Assembly (NCBI RefSeq): GCF_006440735.1
Contig: NZ_VFUA01000002.1
Span: 101,534-165,533 of the forward strand
Origin: Mesorhizobium sp. B2-7-1
Lineage (GTDB): Bacteria; Pseudomonadota; Alphaproteobacteria; Rhizobiales; Rhizobiaceae
Length of the DNA: 64,000 bases
Direction of reading: 5' to 3'
Below the pieces are notes generated by a model that ran no database searches, was not told the DNA's origin, and saw nothing but the letters and a program-made list of their open reading frames with translations. Positions 52,797-63,900 of the stretch are shown here, piece by piece. The stretch's first letter is position 1, and each line of letters begins with the position of its first letter. A program made the position numbers and the translations under genes.

Positions 52797-52830
52797 GGAA
52801 GCCTAACTAAATGGGAAGCCTAACTAAATG
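52797..52830. repeat. Two tandem copies of a 17-base unit
   Basis: Unit GGAAGCCTAACTAAATG occurs twice head to tail, about 70 bases upstream of the broken gene at 52725. Confidence 0.7.
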
Positions 52831-52883
52831 CCAAAGTTATTCGACGTTCACTATCGAGCGCCGTGCAATATCCGGCCCTTGTT

Positions 52884-53260
52884 CTACTCGCCCGCATCCA
52901 TCATCATCTTAGCGGGATTTCGCGATACGTTTTCCTCGATCTGCTCGTGTCCGGGCGTCTGGGGCAGCGCTTTACAGAAATTCTTCGCGTAGTCGGGCGG
53001 CATTTTGGGGGGCATCATCGGCTCATAGGCATCGACGAACGCCTCGATGATGACCGGTCTGTCGGTAGCGAAAGCCTGGTCGAGGACATGCTCTAGCTCG
53101 TCGGCCCGCTCGATGCTGAAGCCTTTCCCACCCATAGCCTCCGCTGCCTTGGCGAAATCGATCGGCTGCAATTCGCAGCCGAATTGCGGGTTGCCGAGGA
53201 ACATCATCTGGTCCCAAGCGATCTGGTTCAGCATGTTGTTCTTGATGACCAGGACCTTCA
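52884..53260 (-). pseudogene. C-terminal fragment of a ThDP-dependent enzyme (pyruvate oxidase/acetolactate synthase type)
   Basis: LKVLVIKNNMLNQIAWDQMM (with the Asn-Asn of the ThDP/Mg site), FGCELQPIDFAKAAEAMGGK, and RPVIIEAFVDAYEPMMPPKM. This is the final 120 residues of a TPP enzyme. The upstream 400 or more residues are missing and the frame breaks near 53260. Confidence 0.72.
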
Positions 53261-53369
53261 GCGGAATGCGGCCTCCACACCGCTGACCTTCGGCGCGATG
53301 ACCTCCATGACTGCGGTGTTTGTTCCGAGCCCCAAATCCTTCGTCGCTACCCGGAAGCCCGGAAGATTT

Positions 53370-53603
53370 TCAATGGCTCGAGATTTCGGCAGCGATTGAC
53401 GACAACGCCCGGGCTATGTGGAAGAGCTTCTGCTTCTCGAACTTGCGAGCGCGTGACTCCAGCATCTCCATACACCAATTTCGGTCGACCACGTCATCGG
53501 CGACGGGCGCCGGTTGTGGTTCTGATGGCGGTGAGCGACCAGGCATCGCCTCGGGTTCGAGGGCTGCTAGCTCCAGGATCGGATAAGCCGGCATGAATGA
53601 CAT
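53370..53603 (-). CDS. Small hypothetical protein
   Basis: 77 residues. A Pro-rich start (GRSPPSEPQPAPVADDVVDR), then a helix (CMEMLESRARKFEKQKLFHI). AAGGA lies 8 bases before the ATG. It starts 3 bases after the stop of the upstream gene, so both are in one operon. Confidence 0.55.
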   Translation of the reverse strand: MSFMPAYPILELAALEPEAMPGRSPPSEPQPAPVADDVVDRNWCMEMLESRARKFEKQKLFHIARALSSIAAEISSH

Positions 53604-53606
53604 GGT

Positions 53607-53921
53607 TCAGTCCTTGGCTGCCCGGTCAGACTGGCGGCCGTCCTTCGGCGCCCTCGCGTCCTTCGAACGATCGGCGATGGCCGGGCCGGCGCCTGCCGTC
53701 ATTTGAGTGGCAGGCGATGACTTGGTCGTACGGCTCGGGTTTTGACCGTCCGACTGATGAGTTCTGTCGTCGACCTCGCCGGGCGGCCTCGACAGCCCGG
53801 TTCCACCCTTCGGCTTCTTGTTTTCAGCAGCATCCTGCGAAAAATCGGCGGATGGGTCTCTGCCTTGGCGGGCTGGATATTTCATGGCGCCAGTCTCGCG
53901 ATTGTTTTGACTCGTGGTCAT
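53607..53921 (-). CDS. Small hydrophilic, disordered protein (paralogue of 13505-13819)
   Basis: 104 residues, the same length as the protein at 13505, with shared segments (SQNNRETGA, FSQDAAENKKP, VDDRTHQSDGQNP, GAGPAIADRSKDARAPK). No hydrophobic segment. An imperfect GGAAC-N17-ATT site lies upstream. Hydrophilin-like; function inferred from composition only. Confidence 0.68.
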   Translation of the reverse strand: MTTSQNNRETGAMKYPARQGRDPSADFSQDAAENKKPKGGTGLSRPPGEVDDRTHQSDGQNPSRTTKSSPATQMTAGAGPAIADRSKDARAPKDGRQSDRAAKD

Positions 53922-54016
53922 CGGCTTGCCCTCGGCATTTGGAAGTGAGGTTGATGAGTCCTCAATGCCGCGACTTGGTCGTGGTTCCGAGCGATCGGCG
54001 AAACTCTCCGTCGGAA

Positions 54017-54041
54017 GGAACCAGTCCGTAGGCCGGTTGTT
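54017..54041 (+). promoter_or_regulatory. EcfG/RpoE2-type promoter
   Basis: GGAAC-N17-GTT, 32 bases before the ATG at 54074. Confidence 0.6.
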
Positions 54042-54073
54042 TTCGATGCAGCACCGAGCGAGTAAGCAACGCA

Positions 54074-54346
54074 ATGCCCGAGAAGCTGGACGACGAAGAG
54101 AAGCGAATGCTGACGCGACGCTATTTTCGAAGCGAGAGCATGAGGAGGTACCTTCGAAGTCTTCCGATATTCGCCACCGAAAGGTGGCTGCCGGAACCGG
54201 GACTTGCGAGACCGCAGTTGAAGGCCGATCTCATGGAGCTTTGCGCGTTTGTTGGTGCCCGTCGCAATCAGCTCTTGTTCAAGCCGCGCAATGTTTTTCC
54301 TGACTGCTTCCGCGTCGGCAACCCGCTGTTGCCTGCCCTTTCATGA
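54074..54346 (+). CDS. Small hypothetical protein
   Basis: 90 residues: MPEKLDDEEKRMLTRRYFRS, then an Arg/Leu-rich body and LKADLMELCAFVGARRNQLL. The ribosome site is poor, but a general-stress promoter lies at 54017. The C-terminal 25 residues look less coding-like and could follow a frameshift. Confidence 0.45.
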   Translation: MPEKLDDEEKRMLTRRYFRSESMRRYLRSLPIFATERWLPEPGLARPQLKADLMELCAFVGARRNQLLFKPRNVFPDCFRVGNPLLPALS

Positions 54347-54959
54347 AGGCTGTCCGTGAACTCAATTATTCAAAGGATCGGACGCATTGGCGTGGCATAT
54401 AAAACTGGCAGAATGATCACAGCCGCGCTCGCATGCCATTCGGATGGATGCGGCAAGCAAATCCGTGTCGAGTATGGCACCCGAGGCTGTCGAAGCAACC
54501 CTAATTCGGCATTTCTGATCGTCCCGTGGCACCAAGCCCGCCTTCATGTATATTAGCGAGTTGAAATATTATGGGCGAAGTATTCCGTTTGAGCGCGTCG
54601 CCGCCAACCGGCTGCAGGAGCTTTAGTTGCTCCCTGTGGTCAGAGCGTGAATTAGCTAAAAGGGATACTGTGGCGTTATGGATACGCTTACTAAACACGT
54701 CGCCTGCCAGCATTTTTTTCATTGATATTTAGTTTCCTTACGGTAACCCTGTCTTCAGGGTTGAATCGGGGGGCGCATGCGACAGGGCGAATCTGCCGTT
54801 GCAAGTGGGACAAGCGTCCCGCAGCACCTCATGTTCTATCATCCATCGCTCAACCCTTGCCTCATCCGGACAGAATGCCGTCCCGGTGATGACGAGTCAG
54901 CAAACATCATTCTCACGTGGAGCCCGATTGGACCTTGAGGCCAGCGGGGGCGATTGATC
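54347..54959. other. Leader region of the autotransporter, no gene seen
   Basis: About 600 bases of lower GC content with only weak open frames. It contains the hairpin at 54745-54762. It probably holds the autotransporter promoter, but I see no GGAAC-N17-GTT site here. Confidence 0.5.
54745..54762. other. Small hairpin upstream of the autotransporter
   Basis: Perfect 7-base stem (AACCCTG / CAGGGTT) with TCTT loop, 197 bases before the proposed start. Possible leader structure. Confidence 0.35.
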
Positions 54960-57900
54960 ATGCAGCAGGCAACCCGGCACGAGGCAAGCGGAAACCAGCG
55001 CCAGTCGAAGAAAAGTGAAGGGGACGGCAAAGCGCCAGACTGTCGGCCGGCGGCCGCCTTCTCGCATTTCCTGCGCGGCGGCCGCATGACCAAGTGGAAG
55101 GGCCAAGCGGCGAGCTTTGCGCCAAATTTGGTGCACCTCGTCTCTGCCATAGTGCTCTTGTCTACAGTGCTTCTGGGGATGGCTACAGGTCAAGCGGCGG
55201 CCGCGGACCTCTATTGGGACTTCAACAATACCGGCGTCGGCCTCGGCGGGCCCGGAACGTGGGACACGACCTCTTCCTCATGGAACACGACCGGCAATGG
55301 CGTGGCCGGGCCATTCACGATCTGGAACAACGCGGCACTAGACGACGCCATCTTCCAAGGAACAGTCGGCGGTACGGTGACGCTCGGTGCGCCGATCATG
55401 GTGCACAACCTCACCTTTAATACCGCCGGCTACACCATTGCCGGAACCGGCGGTAACACGCTCACCCTGGCCGGTGCGTCTCCCACCATTACCGGCGCTG
55501 CCACGGTCAGCGCGATCATCGCCGGCACGGCGGGCCTCACCAAGGCTGGTGGAGGTACATTGACCTTGTCCGGGAGCAACACCTTCACTGGCAACGTCAA
55601 CATCAATTCTGGATCGCTATCCGTCAACGCGAATGCGGCGCTGGGCGATACGAGCAACGTCGTCAACCTGGCCAACGGAGCATCTCTGAGTTCCAGCGGA
55701 TCGCTGACCGGACGCACGGTCAATCTCAATGGCGGTCAAGGAGCTGTGAGTGTTGCCGGCACGGGCTCCGCCCACTTCACCGGAAGCGGCGGCCTCAGCG
55801 TCGCCGCCGTGGGCAGCACCGGCTCGATCACTCTGAGCGACAACACCAACAATTTTACCGGTGCTGTAAGCTTTGGAGTAAATAGTGCAGCGGCGGCCTC
55901 GTTCACGTCGATAGGCAACATCGGAGAAGCCAGCGCGCTGGGTGCCGGGGATACGATCAGTCTCCAGGCCAACTCGGGTGTATCGGCGCTCAATTACACC
56001 GGAACCGGGGATACTTCCAACCGGAACTGGCAGATTACCACGGGCATCGGATCGCCGACTGCCTTGATCCAGAACCTCGGTAGCGGGACTTTGACGCTGA
56101 CCGGCAATATGGCCGCGACGGGGAATGTTTCTGTCGCGTTGTCGGCCGCCAACGCTGATTTGCAGGCGCTGGGTGTTCTCAGCAGCTCGACGACCAACAC
56201 ATTCAGGTTCATCGCCAGCAGCAATGGCACGATAACGCTCGGCGATGCCAACAGCTTCACCGGTGCTGCTTCGATCGAAGGCGGCACCGTCAAGGTCGGC
56301 ACTTTGGCCGCTGGAGGGGCGAACAGTTCCCTTGGCGCAGGTACCAGCATTGCGTTCTCGAACGGAACCCTGAGCTATACGGGTACGGGCGCAACCAGCA
56401 ACCGCACTTTGTCCATCGGCGGCACGACAAGCGCGATCCGCAACGATGGCTCCGGAGCACTGGCGTTCAGCGGAGCTACGTCCCTCGCGGGCACCTTGAC
56501 GTTCGGCGGCAGCTATACCGGTGCGGACAACACGATCTCCGGAACTGTCTCCGGCAGCGGCACCTTGGTCAGCAGCGGCGATGCCACCTGGGTGCTGACC
56601 GGCGCGAATACCCGCAGCGGCGCCATCACCGTGAATGGCGGCACGCTGCGCGCGGGCAGTGCTTCGGCCTTCGGCACAGTGACCAACGTCACGGTCAACG
56701 GCGGCACTTTGGATCTCAACGGGAACAACCTGGCGCCCGTCTCGCTCAGCGGCACCGGCGGCACGGTGGCGATGGGGAACGCCAATCTCACCCTCAATCT
56801 GGGCTCGGGCGTCAACAACAGCTACGGCGGCAGCATCGCTGGTACCGGCGCCAGCCTGACCAAAATGGGCGCCGGCACGCTAACCCTGACCGGAGCCAGC
56901 AGCTATACGGGCGCGACGACAGTCGGCGGTGGCACGCTGGCTCTCGACTTCTCACCGGCGGCAGGGCCGACCAGCAACATCATCTCGGCTTCTTCAGCCC
57001 TGGTCATGAACGGCGGAACGGTCAAGATCACGGGCGCGGCGGGCGAAAACAACGTCCAGAGTTTCAATGGCGTCACGGTTACGACGGGCAACAATACGGT
57101 GAGCGCCACTTCCGGATCCGGCGGCAGCATGACCGTCAATCTCGGTGCCATCACCCGCACGGGCGGCCTTGCCAATTTCGTGCTGCCCAATGCGGGTGCG
57201 ATCACCGCGGCCGGACCGGATCGAGCGCTCGGCGGCTGGGCGACCGTCAACGGGTCGGATTACGCCAAGGTGGTCGGCGGCAACATCGTGGCGTTCACGG
57301 CCGGCGACTATGTCAATCAGGATGATGCGAGCCAATGGCAGGCCAATCAGATCCTGAGTGATGCCGACGGCGCAAACACGCCCTTCTTCAACACCGTAGG
57401 GTCCAGCATCCAGATCGGCGGCCTGCAGTATACGGCAGCGGCGAATTCCACGGTCACCGTAGCGGCCGGCCAGACCCTTGGGATAGACGGCACGATCATC
57501 GTCGCCCCTTCTGTAACCGGCGGAAGCCAGACGATCACCGGCGGATCGATGACAGGTACGCTTGGCGGCGGCGTGCTGGGTATCCAGCAGAACGGTGGCG
57601 GCACCTTCACCATCGCCTCCACCATTGTCGACAACACGGGTGCTGTCGGATTCAGCAAGGCTGGGACCGGCAAAGTGGCGCTCACTGGCAGCAACACCTA
57701 TACCGGCGCCACCACCGTTAGTCAGGGCACACTCTCGATTAATTCGGTTGCCAATGCCGGATCTGCCAGCGCGATCGGCGCTGCCTCGGCAAATTCGTCC
57801 AACCTGGTAATCCAGGGCGCGACGCTGGAATATACCGGCGGGACGACCTCCACCGACAGCGGCTTCACTATCGCCCGATCGGGCGCTGCTACCTCGGGCA

Positions 57901-60900
57901 CGATCTCGGTCACCAACGCTGCCAGCAACTTGACCTTCTCCGGACAGGTGGTGAGCCCCGACGGCGCCAACTTCGTCAAGGACGGCGCGGGCACACTGAC
58001 GCTTGCTGGAAGCAACAGCAGCTATACCGGCACTACCACAGTCAACAGTGGCACACTTGGCGTCACCTCGCTCGCCAACGGCGGCGTCAACAGCTCCATC
58101 GGCGCCTCCACCAGTGCCTCCGCGAACCTTGTCCTGCAGAACGGCGGCAAGCTGGATTATCTCGGTGCGACAGCGACAAGCAATCGAGGCTTCACGCTGG
58201 CTTCTGCGGGGGGGATCGGGGTAAGCAATGCCTCCACCACGCTGACGCTAGGGGGCGCGGCTACAGGTCCCGGCCGTCTCACGAAGACGGGTGCAGGCAC
58301 GCTGGTCCTTGCAGGCACCAACGACTACACCGGCGGCAACTCCGTTACCGCCGGCATCCTGCGGGCGGGCTCGACCAGCGCTTTCGGCTCCGGCCCTGTG
58401 GACGTGGCCACCGGCGCAACGCTCGACCTTAACAACTTCAGCAACACCGTCGGCGCGCTCGGTGGCACGGGCAATGTGACCTTGGGCACGGCGCGGCTTA
58501 CGATCATCGGCAATGGCGCCACGTTTAGCGGTATAATCAGCGGCGCCTCTGCAGGCGGCGTGACGTTGACCGCGGGGACGCAGACGTTCAGCGGATGCAA
58601 CAACACCTATAGTGGTTCCACAGTCCTGCAAGGCAGCAGCGTATTGAACGTCGGTTGCTTGGCCAATGGCGGGCAGCCAAGCGACATCGGCACCTCAAAC
58701 AACGCCTCGACCAATCTTGTCTTTAACACCGGCGCACTGAACTACACTGGCGGCACCGTGACGACCGATCGCGGATTCCAGCTTTTGGGCGGTACCGGGG
58801 CCGTCGGCGTGGCGAATGCGGCGACGACGTTGACGTTTGGCGGCCAGGTCATCGGGGGCGGCGTCCTGCGCAAGGATGGTGCGGGGACGTTGGTTCTGTC
58901 CGGCAACAATATCTATACCGGTGGAACAATCGTGACTGCGGGCGCCCTGCGCGCCGGCTCGACCAGCGCATTTGGCACGGGCGGCATGACTGTAAACGCC
59001 GGCGCAACTCTGGATCTTAATGACCGGAGCAATACTGTTGGCGGCCTCGCGGGTGCCGGGAGCGTGGCTCTTGGGTCTGGCACGCTCACCCTTAGCAATG
59101 GCTTGAGCTTCAGCGGCTCGATCGCTGGCGGCGGCGGCCTGGTCAAGAGCGGGCTTGGCACGCAGACGTTGTCGGGCTGTAGCAGCAGCTATGACGGCAG
59201 TACAACGATCAACGGGGGCGTGCTTGCGGTCACCTGCCTGAACAATGGCGGCGTCGCGAGCTCAATCGGTGATTCCAGCGCTGCGGCAACCAACTTGGTG
59301 CTCGACGGTGGCACGCTGCAATATATCGGGGCGGTCGGCAGCACGAACCGGCAGTTCACGCTGGGCAGCGGCGGTGGCAGCCTTGACGCTTCGGGCAGCG
59401 GCGCGATCAATTTCACCAGCACGGCGGCCGTCACCCTCTCGGGCGCTGGCAGTCGCACGCTGACGCTGACCGGCACCAATACGGCCAACAATACGCTTGC
59501 GGCCCGCATCGACAACCCGGCCGGCGCAGCCACTGCGCTGACCAAGAGCGGCACCGGCACCTGGGTACTGCAGAATGCGGGGAGCACTTATACCGGCGTT
59601 ACGACGATCACCGGCGGCGTGCTCGCCGTCGACAAGCTCGCCGATGGCGGCCATGCGAGTTCGATCGGCCAGTCGACGAACTTGGCCTCCAATCTCGTGA
59701 TCGGCAGCGGCTCGACGCTGCGCTATACGGGCGGCGGCGACACGACTGACCGTCTCTTCACCTTGCAGACCGGCGTCAGCTTCATCGAATCGTCCGGCAC
59801 CGGCGCGGTCGTTTTCAGCAATACGGGGTCGGCCGCCTACACCGGAGTTGGCAACCGCACGCTCGCGCTGGGTGGCACCAACACCGACCTCAATACGATG
59901 GGCGGCACCATCATCGATGGTCCCGGCGGTACGACCACGCTCGCCAAGAATGACTCCGGTACCTGGGTGCTCACCGGCAACAACAGCTTCACCGGCAACA
60001 CCGTCATCAATGATGGCAACCTGATGATCGGCAATGGCGGCACGTCGGGCAATGCCGGCGCCGGCAATGTCATTGTCGCCAACGCGACCTCGACATTGTC
60101 GTTCAACCGCAGCGACACGTTCGCCTTCGCGGGCAATCTGAGCGGCGCGGGCAACATCGCCCAGATCGGTACTGGAACCACGCGGCTCACCTCGGCGATC
60201 GACAGCACCATCGGCGGCACGACCCGGGTCGATGCCGGCATGCTAGAGCTTGCCAGCAACCTTACCAGCGGGGCGACGACCGTGAACGGGGGCACGCTGC
60301 AGGTCGACGCTGGCAAGACGCTGACGACGCCGACGATTGCGATGAACGCCGGCTCGACATTGACTGTCAGTGGCACCGTGCAAGCGGTCGGGGCGACGCC
60401 GGTGGCCATGACCGGCGACGCCGGAGCGAGCACCATCACCATCGCCTCCGGCGGAGTTCTGCGCGGCAATGGAGATCTCGGCGGCGGCAGCGATATCCTT
60501 AATCTGACAGGGACGTTGAACACCGGTGCCGGAGCGCTCAACCTAGGCACGGGCAACGATACACTAGTTCTCAATGATGGCGCCGCGATCTCCGGAACTG
60601 TCAATGCCGGCACCGGCGGTGAGACAGGGGCCGGGGATACGCTGCAGGTGGTCAACAATCTGCCCCGTACATTGGATGGGGCGAACGTCACTGGCTTCGA
60701 GAGCCTCAACAAACAGGGCACCAACACATTATTCCTGACCGGCAATCACAGCTACAGCGCCGGCGTGACGATCGGCACGGGCACGCTGGAGGTCGGCAAC
60801 GGCGTTACGGATGGCGCTCTGACGACCCCGACGGTGGTGGATAACGGCGCGCTAGCGTTCAACCTGAACAGCAATTACACATTCGGCGCGACAATCTCTG

Positions 60901-63900
60901 GTGCCGGCCGACTGATGAAGCTCGGCACGGGCGTCATGACGCTCACCGGCGCCAACGGCTACCTCGGACCTACCAGCATCCTTGGCGGCACCTTGCTCAT
61001 CAATGGCGACCAGTCGGCGGCCACCGGACAGACCACCGTTGGGAACGGCACGACGCTGGGCGGTATCGGCACCATCGGCGGCAACGTTAACGTGGCTAAC
61101 GGCGGCACCGTGAGCCCAGGCGGCACTGGCAACGTGCCGGGGATGCTCACCATCAACGGCAATCTTAGTCTCGGCGCCACTTCGGCGGTCAACGTCAATT
61201 TCGGCGAGGCGAATGTGCCGGGCGGCGCGTTCAACGACCTCATCAATGTCGGCGGCAACCTGACGCTGGACGGCACGCTCAACGTCAGCCAAAGCGCGAG
61301 CGGCAATTTCGGGCCCGGCGTCTACCGCATCATCAACTACAACGGCTCGCTTTCGGACAACGGGCTCGCCGTCACGGATTCGAACTATGCCGTGCAGACG
61401 TCCGTCGCCAACCAGGTCAACCTGGTCAATTCGGCGGGCCTGACGCTGAGCTACTGGGACGGCAACGGCCCGCATTCCAACGGCGCGGTCAATGGCGGCA
61501 ACGGCACCTGGCGGGCGGGCGGCGACCAGAACTGGACCGACAGCAGCGGCCTGTTCGCCGCGCCCTTCGCCAATGCCAGCTTCGCCATTTTCCAGAGTGC
61601 TCCGGGCACAGTTACGGTCGACAACACAAATGGCGCGGTGCAGGCCGCGGGCATGCAGTTCGTCACCGATGGCTACCTCATCCAGGGAGCAGCTATCGGG
61701 CTGGTCGGCCCGCAGTCGATCATTCGCGTCGGCGACGGCACGCTGGCCGGCGCTGGCTATGTCGCGACCATTGCGTCCAACCTGACGGGCAGCAGCCAAC
61801 TGGTGAAGACCGATGCCGGCACGCTGGTGCTGTCTGGGACCAACAGCTACTCTGGCGGCACGGCCGTCAACGGCGGCACGGTTCAGATTTCGGCAGACGG
61901 CAATCTCGGCAACGCTTCCGGCGGCCTGTCGCTCGACGGCGGCACGCTGCACACCACCGCCACCATTAATTCCGCGCGCGCCGTGACGCTCAATGTGGGC
62001 GGCGGCACTTTCGACACCGACGCCGCGACCAGCCTAGCGCTGAACAGCACTATAAGCGGCGCCGGGGCCTTGACCAAGGAAGGCGGCGGGACGCTCGCCT
62101 TGGCCGGCACCAACAGCTACCAGGGCGGTACTTTCATCAATGGCGGCACGGTCCAGATCACGGCCGATGCCAATCTCGGCAATGCGACCGGCAAGGTCAC
62201 CTTCGATGGCGGCACGCTCTACCAGCAAGGCCCGACCAGCATCGTCATTAGCCGCACTGCAACGCTTCAGGCGGGCGGCGGAACGTTCCAGACCGACAGC
62301 GCGGTGGTATGGGAAGGTTCCGTCGACGGCGCGGGTGCGCTCACCAAGACCGGCGCCGGCGTGCTGATCCTCTCCGCCGACAACAACTATGCCGGCGGCA
62401 CAACGATCTCGAGCGGCCTCCTGATGCTGGGCATCGGCGGCACGACGGGCTCCATCCTGGGCGACGTTGTCGACAACGGCACGCTCAGCTTCAATCGCTC
62501 CGACTTGTACACGTTTGACGGCACGATCTCCGGCAGTGGCGGCGTGAGCCAGGACGGCACCGGCGCGACCGTGCTCACGGCCGACAACACTTACACGGGC
62601 ACGACGCTGGTTGCCGGGGGCGGCCGGCTCTACATCAATGGCGACCAGAGCGCCGCGACCGGATTGACCAACGTCAATTTCGGCACGCTTGGCGGCAACG
62701 GCACCATCGGCGGCGACGTCTTCGTGGACGCCACCGGCCGGCTGTCTCCCGGTGGCCTGGGCACCACGCCGGGCACGCTCACCATCATTGGCAACCTCGA
62801 ACTGGCCGACGGCTCCAACCTTGACTATTCGTTCGGCCAGGCCGGCGTCGTTGGCGGCGCCTACAATGACCTCACGGTCGTGCATGGCGCTCTCACGCTG
62901 GACGGCTCGATCAATGTCACCGAAACGCCTGGCGGCAATTTTGGCCCCGGCATCTATCGCGTCATCAGCTATGACGGCGCCCTGACCGACAACGGGCTCG
63001 ACAGCAACTCGCCCAGTCACGTCGTCCAGACCTCGATAGCCGGCCAGGTGAACCTCGTCGATATCAGCGCCATGACGCTCAACTTCTGGGACGGCGACGC
63101 CGGCCCGAAGAGCAACAACGCCGTCAATGGCGGCAACGGCACCTGGCGGGCGGCGGGCGACGACAACTGGACCGGGCCGGCCGGCGACATCAACGCCGCC
63201 TTCTCGAACGGCAGTTTTGCTATTTTCGCTGGCGCTGCCGGTATGGTCAGCGTCGACAACACCAACGGCCAGGTCCAGGCCGCTGGCATGCAGTTCGCCA
63301 CCGACGGCTATCTCATCCAGGGACAGAACATCGAACTCCTCGGACCGCAATCGACGATCCGGGTCGGCGACGGCACTTTGCCGGGTGCGGGCTACACGGC
63401 GACGATCGCCTCCGTGCTTCAGGGCAGCTCGCAACTGGTCAAGACCGATCTCGGCACGCTCGTGCTTGCCGGCACCAACACCTACACCGGCGGCACGGCA
63501 ATCGAGGGCGGCGCGCTGCAGGTCTCGGGCGATGCCAACCTTGGCGATGCGGCGGGTGCGTTGTCTCTCGACAATGGCGCCACACTGCAAAACACCGCAG
63601 CCTTCGGCTCGGCACGCGACGTCACGCTCAATGCGGGCGGCGGCACCTTGCAGACCGACGCCGATCTCACGCTGTCCGGCCTGGTCGGCGGCGCTGGCGG
63701 CTTGACCAAGACGGGCATCGCGGCGCTGACGCTGACGGGCACCAACAGCTATGCCGGGCCGACCACGGTTGCGGCAGGTAGCCTCTATGTCGACGGCGAC
63801 CAGAGTGCTGTCACCGGACTGACCTCGGTGCAGATCGGCGCCACGCTCGGCGGCAAGGGGAAGATCGGCGGCAACGTCGTGATCGCCGACGGCGGCACGC

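Noticed and set aside
62034..63590. Long minus-strand open frame (518 codons) inside the autotransporter, and similar ones at 60852-61952 and 59837-60745
   Set aside because: They are antisense shadows of a repetitive GC-rich gene; composition mirrors the repeats and there are no ribosome sites or domains.
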